From Paenibacillus sp. URB8-2 (GTDB lineage Bacteria; Bacillota; Bacilli; Paenibacillales; Paenibacillaceae), in NCBI RefSeq assembly GCF_013393385.1, contig NZ_AP023239.1, positions 3,782,001 through 3,846,000 of the forward strand: 64,000 nt of DNA, in the 5' to 3' direction. The notes under the pieces are model-generated. The model was not told the DNA's origin. It searched no databases and worked only from the letters and a program-made list of their open reading frames with translations. Position 1 is the first letter of the stretch. Each line of letters opens with the position of its first letter. Positions 9,181 through 16,791 of this stretch are shown here, piece after piece. The position numbers were made by a program, and so were the translations under genes.

Positions 9181-9840
9181 ATGGATTTTGTGCTATTTCT
9201 TGCATTCTCAATCCTGGAAACATGCTCTATGTTTTATATGCTTTTCAGAATTTTCAAAATTGATCTGTACCCAAAAGAATTTATTTTCGTCGGATTTATT
9301 TTAGGCTTTTTCTCTTATGTGCTGCGGCATGATTACAATTTAGTCCTAGTAGATATCGCATTTCAATATATTCTGACTTTTTGTTTTTTATGGCTGCTAT
9401 TTCGAATACATATTTTTTATTCCACAATTATGACAGGTATGGCTTATCAAGCATACTTCCTGATTCAATCCCTATATTATTTGATCCTGAACTTGAGTAA
9501 CTTCTACTCATTGAATTCATTCTATACTATATCGACGTACATTTTACAGACAGTTAGTGCAATTACTGCTTTTTTAATTGGTAGGTATATTAGTAAAAAA
9601 CGAAAAGGCTTTGATTTTATTCCCGACAAGCCAAATGGAAAGATCCCTATTATGACTAGAGAGAAGATTTTGTTTGCCTTGAGTTTGCCTTCAATTCTAT
9701 TGTTCCCTTTAATATATTCCTTTGCAACCAATCATTTAGATTATTTTATCCTTCTGCCTATTTCTTATGGTTTCCTGTTATATGTATATATCTACTTTTC
9801 TTACAAAAAGGATCGCGGTGACAATGAACAGTTTAGCTAA
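9181..9840 (+). CDS. AgrC-like membrane sensor lacking a kinase domain
   Basis: A 219-residue, very hydrophobic protein with six or seven predicted membrane segments and a short charged loop near residue 140 (KKRKGFDF). Its layout is like the N-terminal sensor half of AgrC-type peptide receptors, but no DHp/HATPase domain follows: the frame ends at 9840, inside the next gene. It starts with ATG 9181 after GGGAG. The stop overlaps agrB by 17 nt, so the two are coupled. It may be a kinase-less peptide receptor, or a partner or self-protection protein for the exported peptide. Assignment rests on topology and context rather than on a clear motif. Confidence 0.55.
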   Translation: MDFVLFLAFSILETCSMFYMLFRIFKIDLYPKEFIFVGFILGFFSYVLRHDYNLVLVDIAFQYILTFCFLWLLFRIHIFYSTIMTGMAYQAYFLIQSLYYLILNLSNFYSLNSFYTISTYILQTVSAITAFLIGRYISKKRKGFDFIPDKPNGKIPIMTREKILFALSLPSILLFPLIYSFATNHLDYFILLPISYGFLLYVYIYFSYKKDRGDNEQFS

Positions 9841-10348
9841 CAAAATAGCAACTGCCATTAAGAAAACCAACCCTGAACAAACCTGTTCTATTGAAGTCAT
9901 GCAATACTCATTAGGAATAATATTAAACACTACTCTTATACTATTCATGACTATGATTATTGGTGGAGCTACTGGGCATCTTACAGACTCATTGATTTTT
10001 CTGTTTAGCTTCGCTCTACTTCGCTTTTGTTCTGGAGGATTCCATTTAAAAACACCTGCATCCTGTAATATCGTTACAACATTATTAAGCACGATAACGC
10101 CACAATTATTCACATTGACAAATCGCTCACTTTTAATATTAAACATCATCAGTTTTATTATTATGATGCTGTTTTCGCCGAATCCTGATCGAAATGCTCA
10201 AATCCCAACAAAGCTGTATCCCGCTTTAAAAATTTTTTCTCTTCTATTAATTGGATACAGCATTTTTTCCCGTTCGCCTGTAATAGGACTGGCTTTTTTT
10301 GTCCAGTCTTTAACAGTAATCCCTTTAGTAAGGAGGTTTAGACAATGA
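9824..10348 (+). CDS. agrB: AgrB-like peptide-processing membrane protease
   Basis: A 174-residue accessory gene regulator B protein, which cleaves and cyclises the AgrD precursor at the membrane. The catalytic His and Cys are in RFCSGGFHLKTPASC (about residues 67-81): the His is seven residues before the Cys, as in AgrB of staphylococci. Four or more membrane helices follow. The ATG at 9824 is used; the longer frame from 9767 only reads through the preceding gene. Its TGA overlaps the ATG of agrD (ATGA), giving tight translational coupling. Confidence in the family is high. Confidence 0.9.
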   Translation: MNSLANKIATAIKKTNPEQTCSIEVMQYSLGIILNTTLILFMTMIIGGATGHLTDSLIFLFSFALLRFCSGGFHLKTPASCNIVTTLLSTITPQLFTLTNRSLLILNIISFIIMMLFSPNPDRNAQIPTKLYPALKIFSLLLIGYSIFSRSPVIGLAFFVQSLTVIPLVRRFRQ

Positions 10349-10464
10349 AAAAAACTGTTGCAAAATATGCTTCTTCTGCTCTTGCAGTATCTGCCCGTTT
10401 CTTCACTTCGGTTCTGAAACCGGCACTCAACAGTCCTGAAATCCCGCAAGAATTGCGCAAGTAA
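10345..10464 (+). CDS. agrD: AgrD-like autoinducer precursor, cysteine-less
   Basis: A 39-residue peptide too short for usual ORF calling. It starts at ATG 10345 behind AAGGAGG (8 nt) and overlaps the agrB stop. It has the three AgrD parts: a basic amphipathic leader (MKKTVAKYASSALAVSARFF), a central segment TSVLKPALNS, and an acidic-proline tail PEIPQELRK that matches the P-x-x-P-x-E-L recognition tail. The unusual point is that it has no Cys; a Ser (Ser 22 or Ser 30, or an earlier one) would have to form a lactone in place of a thiolactone, as known for a few staphylococcal AIPs. The mature peptide cannot be predicted safely. Confidence 0.82.
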   Translation: MKKTVAKYASSALAVSARFFTSVLKPALNSPEIPQELRK

Positions 10465-10484
10465 TCGTTAAGGGTGGGGAAAAC

Positions 10485-10814
10485 ATGCGTGTTCTACTAA
10501 AAGACAATTCCTCCCGGGAAGTTCGCGAGGAAGAAATATTGTATTTCTCCAATTACAAGAATACAATATTCGTCCACACGAAAGAAGGCGAGTTTGTTCT
10601 CCCCACAACTTTGTCTGATCTCTATGTCGCATATGGGAGTCGAGGCTTCGAGCGTCTAGATCGCAGCAATGTCGTCAATATGAACAATCTTAACGGCTAT
10701 GATGCCCTCCGAAAGGTTGTGCTCTTCTATCCGGGAGATCAGTTCGCCACGGTTTCGGAGTCGAATGAAGTTCGTGTCCGAAAGTTCCTTGCTGCAGCCG
10801 ACAAAAAGCTGTAA
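10485..10814 (+). CDS. stand-alone LytTR-domain DNA-binding regulator
   Basis: A 109-residue protein made up only of a LytTR-like domain: the EEILYFSNYKNTIFVHT segment near residues 17-33 and FERLDRSNVVNMNNL near 55-70 (the family's 'R-[ST]-x-[IV]-N' region) match. It lacks a receiver domain, so it is not a normal AgrA. It begins 20 nt after agrD with GGGTGGGG upstream, and the cassette ends in the terminator at 10840-10886. With the kinase-less AgrC-like protein it suggests a non-phosphorelay variant of agr signalling. How the signal would reach it is unknown. Confidence 0.8.
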   Translation: MRVLLKDNSSREVREEEILYFSNYKNTIFVHTKEGEFVLPTTLSDLYVAYGSRGFERLDRSNVVNMNNLNGYDALRKVVLFYPGDQFATVSESNEVRVRKFLAAADKKL

Positions 10815-10839
10815 TCTCTGTATCGATTCATCCATTATA

Positions 10840-10886
10840 AATAGCGCTACAAATTGCCTGTCAATTTGTGGTGCTATTTTTATTTT
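10840..10886 (+). terminator. terminator of the agr-like cassette
   Basis: A 17-bp stem (AATAGCGCTACAAATTG paired with CAATTTGTGGTGCTATT, two G-U pairs in RNA), 5-nt loop, then TTTATTTT. This is a strong intrinsic terminator 26 nt after the LytTR gene. Confidence 0.9.
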
Positions 10887-11038
10887 CAGCTTCACAAAAC
10901 AAAACAATTATTATGCCATATTATCCATGATATGTAAAGAAAAATTGAGGGGGAGAATGAGAGGAGACAAGCAGACATATAAATGGTACCATTTGGAAAG
11001 GATGTATTTTCGAACTATTTAACTTATGGAGGAATCTA

Positions 11039-11212
11039 ATGAACTATCATTTTACTCCTTCTCCGCGCCCCTCCTCACTTGAAATGTTGACGAATGAACA
11101 GCTGTTGAACATCTATGAATTGGCGGTACAGGCGAAGGCATCTCCCGAATTTATTGAAATTATCGAAGACGTTCTGTCCAAGAGAAGTCTGGAGCATTCC
11201 GAGCGTTTATAA
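11039..11212 (+). CDS. sda: Sda-like inhibitor of sporulation kinases
   Basis: A 57-residue protein starting at ATG 11039 behind GGAGG (7 nt). From residue 17 it reads LTNEQLLNIYELAVQ and then FIEIIEDVLSKRSLEH, which follows the Sda pattern (L-S/T-x-E-x-L-L-x-x-Y, D/E-F-I-E-x-I-E, R/K-R-S-L-x-H) known from B. subtilis; there Sda binds KinA/KinB and blocks entry into sporulation after replication stress. An extra 15 residues precede the core. It follows the agr-like cassette on the same strand but after a terminator, so it has its own promoter. Clear homologue by motif; function by analogy. Confidence 0.87.
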   Translation: MNYHFTPSPRPSSLEMLTNEQLLNIYELAVQAKASPEFIEIIEDVLSKRSLEHSERL

Positions 11213-11265
11213 CCCAATTCTATCTTTTTTAATAACTGGGCAGCGCCTTACAAGTCTGCTCTATC

Positions 11266-12137
11266 TTAATCTACATATCTTTTAAATATTCTCATTTGAG
11301 GCAGACCCTTGTGGTCTGCCTTATTTATCTCATTTAAATCCGCGAAATAAGTCTTGTGCAAGATATCAAATAAACCTCCAGCTTTCGTTACAACATTAAT
11401 CACGAAGTTTCCAGCCCCATAGGTTTCCTTCCACATTTTTTTAATAGGCGTATAAGACCCATCAGGTTTTATTTTTACGTATGACTCGTTATCATTAGAT
11501 TTAAGAGGAATTATATAGTCTCTTGGAGTTACAGATAAACTGTATTTATCCCAATAATTAGGGCTTAGGTAAGTAGGATATGTATATCCTATTTTTTGAT
11601 TGGTAAATATAGAATATATTCCTCTCTCCCCCGGATATACCCTGAACACTTCGTAAGTATAATTCTTATCTAATTGAACATAGGCGTTCTTATAGGTAAC
11701 TACTTTGGTTAAGGTTTTTTTGTGTAATTAAATAATAAAATGTACGAGTCGTGATCAGTATCTTTTGATGCAGCATTAAATGATAAAATATCACCTGATT
11801 TGTCTTTATAAGTATAAGTGTCGCCTGATTCTCCGCCAACCCCATAATTTGGTAAGTCGATTGTTCTACTAAGTTTTAAGTCTACTGTTTCACCATCGTT
11901 AATTAGTTCAATTTTCTTAGGAATACTATAGTATTCTACTTGTCTTTTACCATTCGTAAAGTAAACCAACTTTACATTTACCGATTCACCAAACCCATTT
12001 CCCAAACTAAATCCAATCGTCATCTTTACATTTTGAAGCTTACTGAAATTTTCATTCTCCCCAAAGACAGAGCTAGGTAAAGCTATTATTCCGCATAATA
12101 AAAAGATCAAAAACAAATAGTTTCTCTTTCTCAACAC
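11266..12137 (-). pseudogene. exported protein of unknown family, split by an A7 frameshift
   Basis: Two frames, 12137-11709 (142 codons, signal peptide in residues 1-26) and a frame ending at 11266, meet at a run of seven A (minus strand; T7 at 11715-11721). After the run the second frame is open without any start codon (TLTKVVTYKNAYV...), and one extra A, or a -1 shift on the slippery A-AAA-AAA, joins the two into a single protein of about 290 residues rich in beta strands. I do not recognise the family. The likeliest reading is a recent indel, either real or a sequencing error; programmed slippage is possible. It starts with GTG 12137. Confidence 0.65.
11300..11327 (+). terminator. hairpin after sda, inside the end of the convergent gene
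   Basis: GGCAGACC-CTTGT-GGTCTGCC followed by TTATTTAT on the plus strand. It is 88 nt after sda and lies within the last codons of the convergent decayed gene (11266-12137), so coding and terminator functions overlap. Confidence 0.6.
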
Positions 12138-12486
12138 ATTAATACACCCCAGTTTAATTTATAAAATTAAAGATATAATAGTTGGAGCAGGATCTCAGGG
12201 CTTTTCTTTTTATTGCAGCAATTAAGTTAACTCCCAAACTTCTCTACGTACTCGTTGAACTTCTCCTCCATCTTCTTGTCGGAGAGCGATTTGAATAATG
12301 AAGTGATTTTATCGGTGGTACCATTAACAAAAGTAAGTTCGTTGTACAATATGTAATCCCAAAATAAAAACCCTTTATCTCCATTAATGATAACTGGAGC
12401 AGACTTATGAATGATACCATGTTGTCTCCCTAGTCGATTGAATATTTCTTTGATAGTGGTTTCTATATAAGTTGAACTGAAAATCT

Positions 12487-12999
12487 TTATACCTGAAGAA
12501 GTAAGCGGTCAATTACGGCTTGAGGAGTTCGGTTGATGCTTTTCATAAAAGCGGCCACATGGGAACGAATGACGTAGAACTTTTGGAAAAACACATTGTT
12601 CACGACATCGTGCTTTAGCCATTTCCACAAACCTTCCGTGGGATTGAGTTCCGGGCTGTACTTGGGTAAATAAACCAACTGCAATCGGGCGTGCTCCTTG
12701 AGAAAAGGCTGGATTTCATCGGCATGATGAATGTGGGCATTATCCAGTACAACCACGACCTTGCCGGAATACGTCTGTAAAATGTCGGTCAAGAAGCGTT
12801 GGAACGCTTTCGCATCCAGTTTTTCTTCTTCCCGGTGAAGGACATGGCCGGTTTCGTAATCGATCGCTGCAAACAGCTTGGCACCCTGATGCTGGCCATA
12901 CGTCTTGCTTTTTCGCTGTTGTCCTCTCGGAAACCAATTGTACTGTAAGGCTAGATAGGCCCGAATAGCCGATTCGTCTTCAAACAGCAGATGATCCAC
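12487..12999 (-). CDS. IS630 transposase, DDE catalytic part
   Basis: A 170-residue frame with all three catalytic acidic residues: FEDES (near residue 7), VLDNAHIHHAD (near 86) and LNPTEGLWKWLK (near 120). The reading phase is open back to about 13020, upstream of the GTG at 12999, which again indicates a product made as a fusion with the preceding frame. Complete at its C-terminus, so catalysis is possible if the two frames are joined. Confidence 0.8.
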   Translation of the reverse strand: MDHLLFEDESAIRAYLALQYNWFPRGQQRKSKTYGQHQGAKLFAAIDYETGHVLHREEEKLDAKAFQRFLTDILQTYSGKVVVVLDNAHIHHADEIQPFLKEHARLQLVYLPKYSPELNPTEGLWKWLKHDVVNNVFFQKFYVIRSHVAAFMKSINRTPQAVIDRLLLQV

Positions 13000-13010
13000 T
13001 TTTCCTTGAT

Positions 13011-13520
13011 CTAACTGTCTTTGAGCTCAGGTAGCGTGACTTGGCGAAACTGCTCTTGCTCCTCTGGATTGGCCTTTGCCAAAGTATAGGTGGCCTTCGT
13101 GTAGCTGAAGCCAAGGCGGTTCAGCATTTTGGAGACGCCTTTGAGCGTGTAGTCTTCGCTATACTCCCGAAGAATCCAGGCACGAATGAGTTTTAACGTC
13201 CAGGTATACTTCGCTTCAAAGCCAACATCGACAGGGCGTTTCTCAGCGATGACTTGCTTCAGCCGTTCCTCTTGCTCATTCGAAAGTCGCTTGGAACCAC
13301 CCGGATATTCACCCAATTCAAGACCTTGCAGTCCGTTCTTACGGTAGTTCTTCCAGTATCCGCTGATGGCCGGAAAGGATCTGCCCAAAATATCGGCAAT
13401 TTCGGTGAGGGTCCGGCCCTCTAGATGCAGCCTTATCGCCAAATATCTTTCATACATCCGGGTACTTTCCGTTTCCTTCATGGCTTCTGTCAGTTTTCCG
13501 ATCTCTTGTTCTGTAGTCAT
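13011..13520 (-). CDS. IS630 transposase, N-terminal DNA-binding part
   Basis: A 169-residue frame with a helix-turn-helix near residues 35-60 (GRTLTEIADILGRSFPAISG) and a second winged-helix segment near 120-150, as in the N-terminal half of IS630 transposases. It ends PELKDS just before the catalytic frame, which lies in the -1 phase. In single-frame relatives these parts form one protein of about 340 residues, so this is either a decayed copy or one that needs frameshifting. There is no classic slippery heptamer at the junction. Confidence 0.8.
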   Translation of the reverse strand: MTTEQEIGKLTEAMKETESTRMYERYLAIRLHLEGRTLTEIADILGRSFPAISGYWKNYRKNGLQGLELGEYPGGSKRLSNEQEERLKQVIAEKRPVDVGFEAKYTWTLKLIRAWILREYSEDYTLKGVSKMLNRLGFSYTKATYTLAKANPEEQEQFRQVTLPELKDS

Positions 13521-13686
13521 TTAAATCTCCGCCCTTTCAGGTTCTTTCTTACCTTTTACCCGATTCTGGCGGTCCTTAATATTACGAGTTCAATTTATAT
13601 ATGACAATTTCTTTGGCAGATATAATTCTCTCTTTCTTATGCTGCTCATTTTCTTGATCCATTTATTGCTCCCTCCTAATTGTCTC

Positions 13687-13977
13687 CTATTTGAGGTGAA
13701 GATTCTTACCAAAGTCACTCCATTCATTGACCTTGCCATTTACGAACGTAACACTAGATAAGCCATAATACCAAACTTCTCTATCTAATAATTTGTTAAC
13801 TGTATCCGGTGTTCCCATAATCTCTTTGACTGTTGCTTCCGAATCGCCTTCCTCTATCGGTCAAAGAGAGTCTGTGATAAAAATAAGATTACTCTGAACC
13901 AAAGCTTTAATATTTTCTATAACTGTTCCATTCTTTTTTTCAAGAATAACTTTATCTTTCATTAAGCTTTGTAGCAT
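13687..13977 (-). pseudogene. small two-part protein gene with an in-frame TGA
   Basis: From ATG 13977 the frame runs 38 codons, meets TGA at 13861-13863, and then stays open for 57 codons to TAG at 13687. The first part (DKVILEKKNGTVIENIKALV) and the residues right after the stop (PIEEGD) look like one continuous domain, so the TGA is a nonsense mutation of a working frame. The last part (ATVKEIMGTPDTV, then VWYYGLSSVTFVNGKVNEW) resembles the BamE/SmpA-like fold found in small exported or immunity proteins. Family names are tentative; the interruption is directly visible. Confidence 0.65.
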
Positions 13978-14090
13978 AATAATTCTCCCAGTTTTGATTT
14001 TAGATAGTGATGCGTTAGGATTATTTTACCATGTAAAATAGTACGAGAGTAGGGGGAGCTTGGATTCACAAAACATGCATATAAAAGTGT

Positions 14091-14120
14091 AAAAGCGCCA
14101 ACCCCAAAAGAGATTGACGC
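14091..14120 (-). terminator. terminator after putative immunity gene
   Basis: On the minus strand GCGTCAATCTC-TTTTG-GGGTTGGCGC with several G-U pairs, then TTTTAC. It ends the protease-toxin-immunity transcript 44 nt after the stop at 14164. Confidence 0.65.
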
Positions 14121-14163
14121 AATTTAAATCTAATTTATAGGCAAAACAACAAATCAATTAGAA

Positions 14164-14685
14164 CTAAATTCTCCCTGTATTTCTCAACGACTCCAAATAA
14201 TATTCGTATTGCGGATTACCAAGCTTACAGTCTTTTTCAGGGATACCCTTGAGGATAATAAGATCTTGTAAAAGATTCTCACATACACCTTGTAAAGTAA
14301 AACCTGAGATATGCTTTTTATCGACACTTTCAAGAACAATCCTAAGCTTTTTCCCCTCTTGAATATCTCTCCATAACAATTGGGATACTAATTCTTCTTC
14401 ATTGTCATAAATAACAGGATTACTGGAATGCATAAGGGAAAATTCTCTATGCATTTGCTTCTCGTTATCATTGTAAATGGAAGATAAGACCTCGGTATCA
14501 GTAATCTCATAAAAACAAACCATATCATTATACGAGACAGAGGGATCTAAAGATAAGCTTTTAAAAGAATCTTTATCCAGTTCCAATACTTTGTAGTGTT
14601 GCTTTAGTAATTGATGTGCTTCAGCCAATGTGTATTGGCAGGGAAAACCAGATTTTTTAAAAAGTTCATCTAGATCTTTGTACAT
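14164..14685 (-). CDS. hypothetical protein, putative immunity partner
   Basis: A 173-residue soluble protein of no family I recognise. It has no signal peptide or membrane segment, is acidic, and is mostly helical with a beta-rich middle. ATG 14685 with AGGGGG seven nt upstream is preferred over a TTG at 14709 that overlaps the toxin stop. It follows directly after the SAR2788-like toxin gene and precedes a terminator, the usual slot for a cognate immunity protein. That role is inferred from position only. Confidence 0.6.
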   Translation of the reverse strand: MYKDLDELFKKSGFPCQYTLAEAHQLLKQHYKVLELDKDSFKSLSLDPSVSYNDMVCFYEITDTEVLSSIYNDNEKQMHREFSLMHSSNPVIYDNEEELVSQLLWRDIQEGKKLRIVLESVDKKHISGFTLQGVCENLLQDLIILKGIPEKDCKLGNPQYEYYLESLRNTGRI

Positions 14686-15325
14686 TTTCTTCCCCCTAAG
14701 TTTTGTCAAAAAAATGAATGTCCGCCAACTCTATTCCATGTATGATAGTGAACAATGTAAGTAAATCCATGAACTTGATTACAAGATAATTCTGGGCCCG
14801 CAGGTGTTCTACCTCCACCAGCAGTTTGTGCTACAAGTGCTGCTAAAGCGGCTGATTTAGACCATACATTCTGATTAGCTGTAGTAAACATTGGATTAAC
14901 AAGTCTAGCAGCAGCATCGACTAAAGGAATCGCGTTGCCAATCCAAACCTTACCTGACATCAACTTAGCTTCGTAGTGGTCATATTGTTTATTTCTTAAA
15001 CTTTGAGCTATTTCAGTAGCAACAACATAGGTTACTCCCGCAATAACTATAGCTGTACCAGCAGCAAGTAATTGAGAAATGAGCCATTCACCAATTACGA
15101 CACCGATTGGTATCAACCAAACAAATGACGCCTCCAATTTATCTTGCTCAATTTTGTAACTTTCATTTGTTTCAATATCAGTGAATACAGCGTCGATATC
15201 TCCATTTTCTTTAACATCATTTATTACAACATTATAAGTTCTTTTATTTTCATTTGTCACTTCTGATTTTTCATTCGTTTGTAGTGTAATCTTTTTTGTT
15301 GATTTATCCAACTTCATTTTACCTA

Positions 15326-16510
15326 TATACCCGGCGAAAAATAAATTGAGTTGAGCGATCATGCACAACCCACAAAGAAATAAATTCCAGTATAATAGTC
15401 TTCAATACGATGATTATTGGAGACGATACAAATGAGTGTACGAGTTGGTGTGGCAGAAGAACACAAAGCAGCAGCCATTCTGGAAATCAAAGCCGCGATG
15501 AAAATAAACAAAGATTTACGGATGCACGAAAGGTATCAGACGATCCTCCTGCTGTTACTTGGCGAATCCTACGAACGAATTTCCGAAGTGACAGGACGAA
15601 CGGTTGCGACCTTATATAACTACAGCAAAGCTTACCGAGAGCAAGGGATGCAGGGGCTACAAATCGGACGTCCTCCAGGACGACATCGCTTGTTAACTGC
15701 TGAACAAGAGCAACAAGTGTATGAAGTGATAACGAATCAAACGCCGAGGATCAAGGATTTCCTTCCCAGATGAACTGGACTTCTCCACTCGTTCGGAAAT
15801 GGATCGAACAAAAGTGGAATATTCGGTATTCGGATCGAGGGACACGAGACCTTTTGTACCGTTTGAAGCTTAGCTTTACGAAGCCGACCTACACACTGGC
15901 TAAAAGCAGACCCACAGAAACAAGAAGAATTCAAAGAACACTTTCAGGAGTTAAAAAACTCCTCGCTGGGCGCATCGACCGGATTCTGTTTGAAGATGAG
16001 TCCATGATCCGGGATTACCAAGCGCTTTCTCGTACCTGGTTTCCCAAGGGGCAGCAAAAATCATTCCCACCTACGGCAAGCATTGGGGAGCGAAGCTGAT
16101 CGGGACGCTGGATTATGAATCCGGCGAAGTGTTTTGCGTACAAGAAGAACAGTATACCGCCAAAGAATTCTTGTCCTTTCTGGAACGCGTCTTGGAAAAG
16201 TATGAAGGCGACCGAATCGTGATGATTTTGGACAATGCACGAATTCATCACGCAGACCTCATCCAGCCTTTTTTAAAAGAATATCAAGCCAAACTCACCT
16301 TGGTTTATTTGCCTCCGTATAGTCCGAATTTGAACATGATTGAAGAATTGTGGGGCTGGTTAAAATCATCCGTAATTCATAATGTCTTCTTCGACTCGGT
16401 ACAAAAAATTCGCAAAGTTGTTCAAGGATTTATCCGTTTGATTAATGAAACGCCCGCTGCCACAGTTGAACGCTTATGTCTTCAATTCTAAATATTAAAT
16501 GCCGAATATA
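15326..16510 (+). mobile_element. IS630-family insertion sequence, copy 2 (1185 bp, degenerate)
   Basis: Terminal repeats TATACCCGGC...AGTTGA (left) and TATATTCGGC...GAATTGA (right, inward) are imperfect over about 28 bp. TA duplications lie at 15324-15325 and 16511-16512. The element is a different, diverged IS630 type from copy 1 (different ends and protein) and is inserted in the opposite orientation. Removal restores the toxin frame, which confirms both ends. Confidence 0.88.
15417..16491 (+). pseudogene. IS630 transposase, multiply frameshifted
   Basis: Three frames (15417-15773, 15770-16099, 16129-16491) together cover one transposase: HTH part (ERISEVTGRTVATLYNYSKA), FEDESMI, ILDNARIHHAD and LNMIEELWGWLK. 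At least four indels can be read, for example an extra A in CTAAAAGC near 15900, where a neighbouring phase gives KADPQKQEEFKEHF, and its compensation at the A6 run near 15953. All three catalytic residues survive, but the protein cannot be made in one piece. Confidence 0.88.
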
Positions 16511-16791
16511 TATAATACTTTTCTCAGGTTTTTTATCCTTCGATTTATCAACCTTAGTTGAAGAACTATCCCCTAAACTAGTATCATCATTAGGAATTTC
16601 GGTTTGGATTTCTAATACCTGATCATTATTAGTTACAACTTTATAATTGGAGGAAAAAGGGTCTGTTTGCGCACTTTCAGCAAATACTTGCGATTGAAAA
16701 GCAATACAAAATACTATTACAAATGAAAGAATACTAGAAATCCATGCTTTTTTCGAGATAATTTTCTTCAATTAACTCAACCTTCTTTCAA

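Larger units (their letters stand above)
12466..13599 (-). mobile_element. IS630-family insertion sequence, copy 1 (1134 bp)
   Basis: Both ends can be placed: imperfect terminal inverted repeats begin TATAAGTTGAACT (left, inward) and TATAAATTGAACT (right, inward), and TA duplications flank them at 12464-12465 and 13600-13601, the target used by the IS630-Tc1-mariner group. Size fits the family. It carries a transposase split over two frames (13520-13011 and 12999-12487). The uninterrupted host frame that results on removal supports the boundaries. Confidence 0.9.
12227..13662 (-). pseudogene. small protein gene interrupted by IS630 copy 1
   Basis: The 5' part starts at ATG 13662 behind AGGAGG and gives 20 codons (MDQENEQHKKERIISAKEIV) before the element; the 3' part runs from 12463 to a TAA at 12227-12229. 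Removing 12466-13599 plus one TA restores the codons GTC ATA GAA ACC in frame and a 99-residue protein with the middle segment GFLFWDYILYNELTFVNGTT. That 'W-x-Y ... LTFVNG' pattern recalls the neighbouring broken gene at 13687-13977 (VWYYGLSSVTFVNGK). Function unknown; possibly an immunity or accessory protein of the island. Confidence 0.75.
14706..16771 (-). pseudogene. exported SAR2788-like putative toxin, interrupted by IS630 copy 2
   Basis: The 5' part starts at a TTG (16771), encodes a clear signal peptide (basic MKKIISKK, hydrophobic core, VFAES cleavage site) and a low-complexity segment to codon 87 (KPEKSII). The 3' part continues GKMKLDKSTKKITL and, after a hydrophobic stretch (WLIPIGVVIGEWL ... 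AIVIAGVTYVVATE), ends in GGGRTPAGPE and HYHTWNRVGGHSFF. These features match what I know of the SAR2788 family of putative secreted toxins. Taking out 15326-16510 and one TA joins ATA to GGT in frame and restores 292 residues. It lies 20 nt after an S8 protease gene. As it stands the gene is dead. Confidence 0.8.

Noticed and set aside
10957..11022. 21-codon ORF before sda
   Set aside because: Its GGGGGAG site is only about two nt from the ATG; no family resemblance. A leader peptide is possible but not supportable.
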